Source of the DNA: Variovorax sp. Root411
GTDB taxonomy: Bacteria > Pseudomonadota > Gammaproteobacteria > Burkholderiales > Burkholderiaceae_C
Assembly: GCF_001425205.1 (NCBI RefSeq)
Contig: NZ_LMDW01000001.1
Span: forward strand, 1,055,928-1,119,927
Direction: 5' to 3'
DNA: 64,000 bases
How positions within the stretch are numbered: position 1 is the stretch's first letter; every line of letters begins with the position of its first letter. Shown here one piece after another: positions 8,808 through 15,857 of this stretch. The translations under genes and the position numbers were made by a program. Below the pieces are notes generated by a model that ran no database searches, had not been told where the DNA came from, and was given only the letters and a program-made list of their open reading frames with translations.

Positions 8808-9206
8808 TTATTCCAGTGGAAGGACCGACAGCGTCGCGAACGGCTTCGGGCCGGCGACCGGGCGTTCCAGGTCGATGGCATGCGTGGCCAGTTCGCCCGC
8901 ATCGAGGTGCACCACGCCGTCTTCCAGCTTCACGGCGAACTTCGGCGTACAGCCTTCGTCGGGCGACCTGGCGCAGCCGTCGTCCAGCCCGATGGCCCAG
9001 TTGTGCAGCGGGCAGGCCACGCTGGTGCCGAACACGATGCCCTGGCTCAGCGGGCCGCCCTTGTGCGGGCAGCGGTCGAGCAGCGCGAACACCTGGTCCT
9101 CGGCATTGCGGAACACGGCCACGTCCACGCCGGCGGGCCGCGCCACGCGGCGGGCGCCGAGCACGGGGATGTCGTCGATGCGGCAGATGACTTTCCAATC
9201 GCTCAT
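8808..9206 (-). CDS. nirD: Nitrite reductase small subunit (Rieske-type)
   Basis: This 132-residue partner of NirB has a Rieske fold. The cluster-ligand pairs are intact: C-P-H in CPHKGG and C-x2-H in CPLHNW, so it may carry a [2Fe-2S] cluster, unlike NirD proteins that have lost them. It is separated from nasA by three bases and follows the PilJ-domain gene by 18 bases. The ATG at 9206 is preceded by an AAAGAGAGCC purine-rich stretch. Confidence 0.95.
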   Translation of the reverse strand: MSDWKVICRIDDIPVLGARRVARPAGVDVAVFRNAEDQVFALLDRCPHKGGPLSQGIVFGTSVACPLHNWAIGLDDGCARSPDEGCTPKFAVKLEDGVVHLDAGELATHAIDLERPVAGPKPFATLSVLPLE

Positions 9207-9224
9207 GGTGGGCTCTCTTTTTAT

Positions 9225-10010
9225 CTATGTCTTGATTTCTGAGTACAGGCCAGTGACGCGGTCCATGATCGCCAGCAGGTTTTCGCTGGCGACGAACACG
9301 TCGGACATCAGGGCGGGCGACGCGCCGGCGCCATCGAGGCGCTGCAGGCCCCGGTTGAAGAACATCCATTGCGCATCGGCCAGTACCAGTTCCTGCCTGA
9401 TCTGCGCGGTGGCTTCGGGCGCGTTGCGCAGCACTTCGAGCGCGGCCAGGAATTCGGTGCGCGACTTGCCGATCTCGGCCGTGCTGCCGGCCGGGTCGAT
9501 CTGCATGGCCGTGGCCAGGTAGAACTTGGCCATGCGCTGCGACAGCATGCGCTGGCGGCCCGCGATGTTCACGAGCTTGCCCCCCGGCTTGCCGGACGCG
9601 GCCTCGTACTGCGCGGTGCCCTGGTTGGCCAGCGCGAGCACGGCGGCGTCAAGCTTCACGACCCGGGCGGCTTGTTCCCTGCCGGGCCCGGCGTCGGTGA
9701 GTTCGTTCTTGAACGCGACCCAGGCGCCCTCGAGCGATTCGTAGGTGGCGCGGATGGCCGTGCTGGGCGCGAAGGCCTTGAGCTCGCCGAGCTGGCGCTC
9801 GAACAGCGCAACCGACTTGTCGAGCACCTGCTGCGCGTTGCGCGATTCCACCTTCTGCACCAGCGCCAGATACGCCTTGCTCGTGCGCTGCGACAGCATG
9901 CGCAGGCGGCCCGCCTTGTTGATCGCGTCGTTGAGGTCGGCGACCTGGGCGTTCGCGCCCAGCCCGACGCCCATGCCGGCGGCGGCCGCGATGAAGGCCC
10001 TGCGCTTCAT
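9225..10010 (-). CDS. Exported protein with two PilJ/NarX-type sensor repeats
   Basis: This 261-residue protein begins with a twin-arginine-like signal (MKRRAFIAAAAGMGVGLGANAQ). Two P-box-like motifs follow at residues 30-42 (NKAGRLRMLSQR) and 147-159 (VNIAGRQRMLSQR), the type IV pili chemotaxis-transducer N-terminal domain (PilJ, PF13675). In NarX and NarQ the P-box Arg binds nitrate, and the PilJ domain of the chemoreceptor McpN binds nitrate. There is no transmembrane anchor, kinase or signalling domain. Its ATG overlaps the nirB stop codon (ATGA), so it is co-translated with nirB. A nitrate/nitrite-binding role in the periplasm is inference. Confidence 0.85.
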   Translation of the reverse strand: MKRRAFIAAAAGMGVGLGANAQVADLNDAINKAGRLRMLSQRTSKAYLALVQKVESRNAQQVLDKSVALFERQLGELKAFAPSTAIRATYESLEGAWVAFKNELTDAGPGREQAARVVKLDAAVLALANQGTAQYEAASGKPGGKLVNIAGRQRMLSQRMAKFYLATAMQIDPAGSTAEIGKSRTEFLAALEVLRNAPEATAQIRQELVLADAQWMFFNRGLQRLDGAGASPALMSDVFVASENLLAIMDRVTGLYSEIKT

Positions 10011-12451
10011 GCGCTCAGCGGCGTGAACTGCCGCACGTCGACCGAGGCCTGCGCCGATTCGAACCACGGATCGGGTTCGCCGTCGAGCGCGAACTGCAGG
10101 CGCTCCCACAGCGTCTTGCGGGCCTCCGCGTCTTCGAGGATTCGCTTCTTCACGTAGTCCAGCCCCACGCGGCCGATGTAGTGCACCGTGCGTTCCAGGT
10201 ACCAACCCTCTTCGCGGTACAGCTGCAGGAACGCGCCCGCGTACTCCATCACCTCTTCGCTGGTCTTCACCTTGACGAGGAACTCGGCCACTTCGGTCTT
10301 GATGCCGCCGTTGCCGCCCACGTAGATTTCCCAGCCCGAGTCGACGCCGATCACGCCCACGTCCTTGATGCCGGCCTCCGCACAGTTGCGCGGGCAGCCC
10401 GATACCGCCAGCTTGACCTTGTGCGGCGAGTACATGGCCCACAGCGCGCGCTCCAGGTCCTTGCCCATCTGCGTGCTGTCCTGCGTGCCGAAGCGGCACC
10501 ATTCGCTGCCCACGCAGGTCTTCACGGTGCGCAGCGACTTGGCGTAGGCAAAGCCGCTGGGCATGCCGATGTCCTTCCAGACGTTCTCCAGGTCTTCCTT
10601 CTTCACGCCCAGCAGGTCGATGCGCTGGCCGCCCGTGACCTTGACGGTCGGGATCTTGTACTTGTCGGCCGCGTCGGCGATGCGCCGGAGCTCGTCGGGC
10701 GTGGTGTGGCCGCCCCACATGCGCGGGATGACCGAGTAGGTGCCGTCCTTCTGGATGTTGGCGTGGCTGCGCTCGTTGATGAAGCGGCTCTGCGGATCGT
10801 CCTTCGCCTCTTTCGGCCAGGTGCTGATCAGGTAGTAGTTGATGGCCGGGCGGCAGGTGGCGCAGCCGTTGGGCGTGCGCCAGCCGAGGTTGCGGTACAC
10901 CTCGTCGTGCGTGAGGTAGTGCTGCTTGCGGATCGCGTCGCGCGCGTCCTGATGGCTGACGTCTGTGCAGGCGCAAATGGCCTTCTTCTTCGGCGTGGCC
11001 GAGTAGTCGCCGCCGGCCGTGAACATCAGGATCTGCTCGACCAGCCCGGTGCACGAGCCGCAGCTCGCGCTGGCCTTGGTGTGCTTCTTCACCTCGTCGA
11101 GCGTGAACAGGCCCTTGTCCTTGATGGCCTTGCAGATGGTGCCCTTGCTCACGCCGTTGCAGCCGCACACCTCCGCATCGTCGGGCATGCTCGCGGCCTT
11201 GCTGTGGCCCTCGTGGCCGGTGTCGCCGATGTTCGATTCGCCGAACATCAGCTTGTCGCGGATGTCGTGCACGCTGCGGCCGTCGCGCAGCAGCTTGAAG
11301 TACCAGCTGCCGTCGACCGTGTCGCCGTAGAGGCAGGCGCCGATCAGCTTGTCGTCCTTGAGCACCAGCTTCTTGTAGACGCCGCCGAAGGGGTCGCTCA
11401 TGACGATTTCTTCCGTGCCTTCGCCGCCCATGAACTCGCCGGCCGAGAACAGGTCGATGCCCGTCACCTTCAGCTTGGTGGAGGTCAGCGAGCCCAGGTA
11501 GCGGCCGATGCCGAACTGAGCAAGATGGTTGGCCGCCACCTTGGCCTGCTCGAACAGCGGCGCGACCAGCCCGTAGGCAATGCCGCGGTGCGCCGCGCAT
11601 TCGCCGACCGAGTAGATGCGCGCATCGGTCACGGTCTGCATGGTGTCGGTGACGACGATGCCGCGGTTGCAGTGCAGGCGCATCTTCTCGGCCAGCTCGA
11701 CGTTGGGGCGGATGCCCACGGCCATCACCACGAGGTCGGCCGCGACCTCGGTGCCGTCCTTGAAGCGGATGGCCTTCACGCGGCCGCTCTTGCCGTCATC
11801 CTCGTCGCCGACGAGGTCCTGCGTCTGCGCACCCATCAGGAACTTCAGGCCGCGGTCTTCCAGCGACTTCTGCAGCAGCTTGCCCGCCACGTCGTCGAGC
11901 TGGCGCTCCATGAGCCAGGGCATCACGTGCACCACCGTCACGGTCATGCCGCGCAGCATCAGGCCGTTGGCTGCTTCGAGCCCCAGCAGGCCGCCGCCGA
12001 TGACCACCGCGTTCTTGTGCGTGCGCGCGGTCTCGATCATGTAGTCGGTGTCGGCGATGTCGCGGTAGGCGATCACGCCCTTCAGGTCCTTGCCCGGCAC
12101 GGGCAGCATGAAGGGGTTGGAGCCGGTGCACATCAGCAGGCGGTCGTAGGCGGCCTCGGTGCCGTCTTCCGCGCGCACGATGCGCTTCACGCGGTCGATC
12201 TCGACCACTTTCTTGCCGGCGTGCAGCGTGATGTGGTTGTCGCTGTACCACTCCCAGCTGTTGAGCACGATCTCGTCGACCGTCTGCTCGCCCGCCAGCA
12301 CAGGCGACAGCAGGATGCGGTTGTAGTTGGGATGCGGCTCCGCGCCGAAGACGGTGATGTCGTACAGGTCAGGCGCGATCTTCAGCAGCTCTTCGAGCGT
12401 GCGCACGCCGGCCATGCCGTTGCCGACCATCACGAGTTTCATTTTCTTCAT
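10007..12451 (-). CDS. nirB: Nitrite reductase [NAD(P)H] large subunit
   Basis: This 814-residue cytoplasmic enzyme reduces nitrite to ammonium. It has N-terminal FAD/NAD domains (VGNGMAG near residue 10; VIGGGLLGLE near 150) and two BFD-like [2Fe-2S] modules (CGCNGVSKG with CGSC; CACTDVSHQ with CATC). A sulfite-reductase-like half domain follows. The siroheme/[4Fe-4S] cysteines are in CVGSEWC and SGCPRNC. It heads the operon nirB, PilJ protein, nirD, nasA, ybiB, cobA. The start at 12451 (MKKMKL) has AAAGGTAGGG upstream. Only 63 bases separate it from the divergent kinase gene, and no long leader was found. Confidence 0.97.
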   Translation of the reverse strand: MKKMKLVMVGNGMAGVRTLEELLKIAPDLYDITVFGAEPHPNYNRILLSPVLAGEQTVDEIVLNSWEWYSDNHITLHAGKKVVEIDRVKRIVRAEDGTEAAYDRLLMCTGSNPFMLPVPGKDLKGVIAYRDIADTDYMIETARTHKNAVVIGGGLLGLEAANGLMLRGMTVTVVHVMPWLMERQLDDVAGKLLQKSLEDRGLKFLMGAQTQDLVGDEDDGKSGRVKAIRFKDGTEVAADLVVMAVGIRPNVELAEKMRLHCNRGIVVTDTMQTVTDARIYSVGECAAHRGIAYGLVAPLFEQAKVAANHLAQFGIGRYLGSLTSTKLKVTGIDLFSAGEFMGGEGTEEIVMSDPFGGVYKKLVLKDDKLIGACLYGDTVDGSWYFKLLRDGRSVHDIRDKLMFGESNIGDTGHEGHSKAASMPDDAEVCGCNGVSKGTICKAIKDKGLFTLDEVKKHTKASASCGSCTGLVEQILMFTAGGDYSATPKKKAICACTDVSHQDARDAIRKQHYLTHDEVYRNLGWRTPNGCATCRPAINYYLISTWPKEAKDDPQSRFINERSHANIQKDGTYSVIPRMWGGHTTPDELRRIADAADKYKIPTVKVTGGQRIDLLGVKKEDLENVWKDIGMPSGFAYAKSLRTVKTCVGSEWCRFGTQDSTQMGKDLERALWAMYSPHKVKLAVSGCPRNCAEAGIKDVGVIGVDSGWEIYVGGNGGIKTEVAEFLVKVKTSEEVMEYAGAFLQLYREEGWYLERTVHYIGRVGLDYVKKRILEDAEARKTLWERLQFALDGEPDPWFESAQASVDVRQFTPLSA

Positions 12452-12514
12452 GGGGCCCTACCTTTCGTCGAATCAAGCAAGCGAGTGCCCGCGGCGCGCG
12501 TGGAGAATCGCGCC

Positions 12515-14236
12515 ATGAGCTTTGAAGTGGATATCGGCTACAGCAGCCAGCGCGGACCGCGCGAGCTGAACGAAGACTTCGCCGGCGCGGTGCATGCGCC
12601 GCCCGGCGACGAGGCGCGCGGCCTCATTGCGGCCATTGCCGACGGCGTGTCCAGCGGCGGGCATGGCCGCGAGGCGGCGCAGACCACGGTGATGGGCCTG
12701 CTGGCCGACTACTTCGCCACGCCCGACACCTGGGAACCGACCGCCGCGCTCGACCGTTTGATCGGCGCTCAGAACGGCTGGCTGGCCGACCACAACCGCC
12801 GGCGCCAGGGCAAGGACGGCGGCGGCACGGCGCTCACCACGCTCACCGCGCTGGTGCTGCACGGCCAGGGCTACACGCTGGCACACGTGGGCGACACGCG
12901 CGCCTGGCGCGTTCGCGCGGGCGGCGAGCCGGCCGTGCCGCTCACGCAGGACCATGCCTTCGACCATCCCGACATGCGCAGCCGCCTGACGCGCGCCATC
13001 GGCCTCGACGACCAGGTGCGCGTCGACTACGTGCAGGGCGACGTGCGCGTGGGCGACTGCTTCGTGCTGAGTTCCGACGGCGTGCACGGCGTGCTCAAGC
13101 CGCAGCAGGTGGCTGCGCTGGCCTTGCAGGGCGACGCCGAAGCGGCCAGCGAGGCGCTGGTGCACGCGGCGCTCGAGGCCGGCACCCGCGACAACGCCAC
13201 CGCGCTGGTCATCCGCGTGGTGGGGCTCGACGCGCGGCAGCTCGACGACGAACTCGGCGACGGCCGCCGGCTCGCACCGCCGCCCGCCCTGAAGGTCGGC
13301 GACGTGCTCGACGGCTACGCCATCACCGCGCTGGTGGCCGACACCGGTGTGCACCTGCTGTACCAGGCGCGCCATCCGCTCACGCGCCAATTGGTCGCGC
13401 TGAAGACGCTGCACCCCTCGCGCGCCGGCGATCCGCAGGAGCGCGCGATGCTGGCGCACGAGGCGTGGCTCGGTTTGCGCGTCGGCACCCGCGAGGACAG
13501 CGGCTTCGTCCGCGTGCACGAGCGGGCCGAGAACGCGAGCGCGCTGTACATCGTGTTCGACTGGCATGGCGGCCGCACGCTGGAGCAACTGCGCAAGGCG
13601 AACGCGCGCGGCGCGGTGGCCGAGGTGGTCCCCGCCGCCATCGCGCTGAGCCGTGCGCTCGGCCGGCTGCACCGCCAGGGCGTGGTGCACCGCGACATCA
13701 AGCCGGGCAACCTGCACCTGGGCGAAGACGGCCGCTGGCGCATCATCGACCTGGGCGTGGCGCTGTCCGGCCGCGAAGGCGCGGCGCAGCGCGAACTTCA
13801 TGCCGGCACGCCGAGCTACATCAACCCCGAGCAATGGGAGGAGGGTGGCGTGGCGGATGCGGGCAGCGACCTGTTCGCGCTCGGCGTCACGCTGTACCAG
13901 TGGCTCACCGGCCACCTGCCTTACGGCGAGATCGAGCCCTACCAGGTGGCGCGCTACCGGCGAGACCCGGTCGCGCTCTCGCGCCTGCGGCCCGACGTGC
14001 CGATCTGGCTCGACCACCTTGTGCGCAAGGCCGTTGCCCGCGATCCGCGCGAGCGCTTCGAAACCGCCGAGGAGCTGCTGCTCGCATTGGAGCGCGGCGC
14101 CTCCCGCCCGGTGAACGCGCCCGCCGCCACGCCGCTGATCCGCCGCGACCCGCTTGCGCTCTACCAGCTCGCGCTCGGTGTGTCGGTGCTGTTCAACGTG
14201 CTGCTCATCGTGTGGCTGCTGTTCTTGCCGCATTGA
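12515..14236 (+). CDS. Bifunctional PP2C phosphatase / Ser-Thr protein kinase, membrane anchored
   Basis: This 573-residue fusion has a PP2C-type phosphatase in residues 1-235 (metal Asp motifs NEDFAG, IADGVSSGGHG, SSDGVHG, TRDNATA). The protein kinase domain spans about 255-525 (VALKTLHP lysine, HRDIKPGN catalytic loop, DLGV in place of DFG, GTPSYINPEQ activation segment). The glycine-rich loop is degenerate. A single C-terminal membrane segment (LGVSVLFNVLLIVWLLFL) would anchor it. As I recall, a homologous kinase lies among the nirB/nasA genes of Pseudomonas aeruginosa in the same orientation; here it is divergent from nirB and convergent with narK. Its targets are unknown. Confidence 0.92.
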   Translation: MSFEVDIGYSSQRGPRELNEDFAGAVHAPPGDEARGLIAAIADGVSSGGHGREAAQTTVMGLLADYFATPDTWEPTAALDRLIGAQNGWLADHNRRRQGKDGGGTALTTLTALVLHGQGYTLAHVGDTRAWRVRAGGEPAVPLTQDHAFDHPDMRSRLTRAIGLDDQVRVDYVQGDVRVGDCFVLSSDGVHGVLKPQQVAALALQGDAEAASEALVHAALEAGTRDNATALVIRVVGLDARQLDDELGDGRRLAPPPALKVGDVLDGYAITALVADTGVHLLYQARHPLTRQLVALKTLHPSRAGDPQERAMLAHEAWLGLRVGTREDSGFVRVHERAENASALYIVFDWHGGRTLEQLRKANARGAVAEVVPAAIALSRALGRLHRQGVVHRDIKPGNLHLGEDGRWRIIDLGVALSGREGAAQRELHAGTPSYINPEQWEEGGVADAGSDLFALGVTLYQWLTGHLPYGEIEPYQVARYRRDPVALSRLRPDVPIWLDHLVRKAVARDPRERFETAEELLLALERGASRPVNAPAATPLIRRDPLALYQLALGVSVLFNVLLIVWLLFLPH

Positions 14237-14240
14237 AACC

Positions 14241-14337
14241 ACCCCCAGGCTTGCCCACTTCGTGTGGCCGCCAACCCCCTCGCCGGGGGCAACACCGGTG
14301 GCCCGGCAAAGCCGGTTCCACGGTGTTCCTGGCAAGA
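14241..14337. repeat. Interspersed intergenic repeat, copy 1
   Basis: This copy begins ACCCCCAGGCTTGCCCACTT and continues through CGGGGGCAACACCGGTGG to the palindrome CCGGCAAAGCCGG and CGGTGTT. Related copies lie at 17146-17215, 27907-27995 (inverted) and 60413-60509. It sits between the convergent kinase and narK genes, where the AACACCG/CGGTGTT arms could fold as a bidirectional terminator. Confidence 0.85.
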
Positions 14338-14349
14338 AGGCGCTTGGGT

Positions 14350-15594
14350 TCATGCGAGGCGCCCTGCTGACGGCGATTGCGGCATCACGCGCGCACGGCC
14401 ACCCTTCTCGGCCCAGGTGCGGGTCCAGCGGATCTGCATCACGCGCATCACGCCGAGCATCACCAGCGACAGCAGCGCGAAGAACACGAAGCCCCAGACG
14501 TAGCTACCCAGGTACTGCTTCGACAGGCCCATGGCGTTGGGCACGAGGCCGCCGCCCAGCGCGCCGATCTCGCCGATCATCGAGCCGGCCACCGCCGTGC
14601 TCGCGGGCCAGCGCAGCGGCACCAGCTGGAACAGCGCGCCGTTGCCCGCGCCCAGCGCAGCGAAGCACGCGATCAGCACCAGCGTGGTAACGGTCAACGA
14701 GCCCGACGAGACGCCCACCAGCACGAGGCTCACGGCCACCACCAGCAGCACCACGGTCAGCGTGTTCACACCGCCCCAGCGGTCGGAGAGCCAGCCGCCC
14801 ACGATGCGCACCGCCGCGCCCATGAAGGCCGCGAGCATGGTCAGCTGGCCGGCCTGCACCTTGCTCACACCGAACTGGTCGTAGTAGTAGGAGGGCAGGA
14901 AGGTCGTGAGGCCGATGAAGCCGCCGAAGGTCACGCCGTAGATCAGGCTGAACACCCAGCCGTCTTTCTCGAACAGGCAGGCGATGTGCTCGCGGAAGCT
15001 CGAATGGGCGTTCACGTCCGGCGGTTCCTTGGCGAACACCACCATCACGACCATGGGTATGAGGATGGCGACCGCGGCCACGCCGTACACCGCCTGCCAG
15101 CCCAGCCACAGCGCGAGCGGCGGCGCCACCAGCACCGACACCGCGGTGCCCACGTTGCCCGCGCCCACGAGGCCCATGGCCAGGCCCTTGTGCTGCGGCG
15201 GGAACCAGCCCGAGCCCAGCGACAGCGCCACGCCGAAGCTCGCGCCCGCGATGCCCAGCAGCACCCCCATGGCGAGCAAGTTGTTGAAGCTCTTGACGAA
15301 GAAGAAGCCGAACAGCATCGCCACCGCGATCAGGCCCATCTCGACCAGCGTGGCCTTCTTGCGGCCGATGTACTGCGACAGGATGCCCAGCGGAAAGCGC
15401 ATCAGCGCGCCCGCGATGATCGGCACCGACAGCATCAGGCCCTTCTGCGCCGGCGAGAGGCTGAAGGTTTCGCCGATGAAGGGCGCCATGGCGCCGTTGA
15501 GCACCCAGATGCAGCAGGAGAACGAGAAGTACAGAAAGGCCGCGAACAGTGTCGGGCTGTGGCCTGACTGCAAGAAGTTCTTGAAACTGGACAT
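14350..15594 (-). CDS. narK: Nitrate/nitrite MFS transporter
   Basis: This 414-residue, roughly 12-segment MFS protein belongs to the NarK/NasA nitrate-nitrite porter family. The nitrate-signature glycine-rich segments are recognisable: GIAGASFGVALSLGSGWFPP and AALGAGNGALFQLVP. Cytoplasmic loop RRKKATL-like sequence (SQYIGRKKATLV) follows segment 2. The ATG at 15594 (MSSFKNFLQSGHSPTL) is used; a TTG three codons upstream is less likely. Its leader of about 180 bases begins at a consensus sigma-54 promoter and carries an ANTAR-type hairpin, so expression is probably nitrogen-controlled and nitrate-inducible. It would bring nitrate in for NasA. Confidence 0.94.
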   Translation of the reverse strand: MSSFKNFLQSGHSPTLFAAFLYFSFSCCIWVLNGAMAPFIGETFSLSPAQKGLMLSVPIIAGALMRFPLGILSQYIGRKKATLVEMGLIAVAMLFGFFFVKSFNNLLAMGVLLGIAGASFGVALSLGSGWFPPQHKGLAMGLVGAGNVGTAVSVLVAPPLALWLGWQAVYGVAAVAILIPMVVMVVFAKEPPDVNAHSSFREHIACLFEKDGWVFSLIYGVTFGGFIGLTTFLPSYYYDQFGVSKVQAGQLTMLAAFMGAAVRIVGGWLSDRWGGVNTLTVVLLVVAVSLVLVGVSSGSLTVTTLVLIACFAALGAGNGALFQLVPLRWPASTAVAGSMIGEIGALGGGLVPNAMGLSKQYLGSYVWGFVFFALLSLVMLGVMRVMQIRWTRTWAEKGGRARVMPQSPSAGRLA

Positions 15595-15753
15595 GGCATT
15601 CAAAGGTGCAAAAAGCCGCGGCGCGACCCTGGAAAGGTCGTGTCGACGGACGGGGTTGTAGACGGATTGCCGGCAGCGGATGCCGTCGGCGTAGGGGTGC
15701 GCGCGGCCTGTGCGTGGCCGCGCCGGATGCAGGAGCCTGCAGCATCACCAAAG

Positions 15754-15771
15754 CGGTGCTTCGTTACACCG
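15754..15771 (-). promoter_or_regulatory. ANTAR-target hairpin in the narK leader
   Basis: On the minus strand this reads CGGTGT-AACGAA-GCACCG. The stem can be extended to seven pairs (15753-15772), closed by a U-G pair, with hexaloop AACGAA. A at loop position 1 and G at position 4 are the published hallmark of ANTAR-bound RNA hairpins. It begins almost exactly at the transcription start predicted from the sigma-54 site at 15784-15799. I did not find an equally clear second hairpin. A U-run near 15605-15610 may belong to a terminator, but its stem is uncertain. Confidence 0.65.
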
Positions 15772-15783
15772 CGGCTCGCTTCA

Positions 15784-15799
15784 TGCAAGAGCCGTGCCT
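15784..15799 (-). promoter_or_regulatory. Sigma-54 (-24/-12) promoter of narK
   Basis: The minus strand reads AGGCACGGCTCTTGCA: the -24 GG and -12 GC elements are separated by exactly ten bases, and the site matches GGCAC-N5-TTGCA. The predicted start is near 15773, about 180 bases upstream of the narK ATG. A sigma-54 promoter implies an NtrC-type activator and nitrogen-limitation control. Confidence 0.8.
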
Positions 15800-15828
15800 G
15801 CGAATTCGAGCGGGCGTGGCCTATGCTC

Positions 15829-15848
15829 GCGGTGCGTTCCCACACCGC
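15829..15848. promoter_or_regulatory. Palindrome GCGGTG-N8-CACCGC between narK and the ANTAR-PilJ gene
   Basis: The six-base arms are perfect, with an eight-base spacer. The palindrome lies 10 bases upstream of the divergent regulator's ATG and about 30 bases upstream of the narK -24 element. It could be an activator or autoregulatory site; no family is assigned. Confidence 0.4.
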
Positions 15849-15857
15849 TTTTCCAAG

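Noticed and set aside
5832..9242. Very long plus-strand open frame opposite nasA and nirD
   Set aside because: It is a high-G+C shadow frame: its translation is His/Gly/Arg/Ala-rich with no family features, while the minus strand encodes clear NasA and NirD.
12473..12490. Sigma-54-like sequence GGGCACTCGCTTGC upstream of nirB (minus strand)
   Set aside because: The GG and GC elements are nine bases apart, not ten, when aligned on GGCAC, and sigma-54 is strict about spacing. The start would also fall almost at the ATG.
10181..12514. Upstream extension of the kinase open frame across nirB
   Set aside because: The frame is open only because of codon bias opposite nirB. The PP2C domain starts at the ATG at 12515.
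15605..15640. Intrinsic terminator in the narK leader
   Set aside because: There is a U-run after GCCGCGGC and a nearby CGACC/GGTCG hairpin, but no single stem abuts the U-run convincingly, so it is not listed as a feature.
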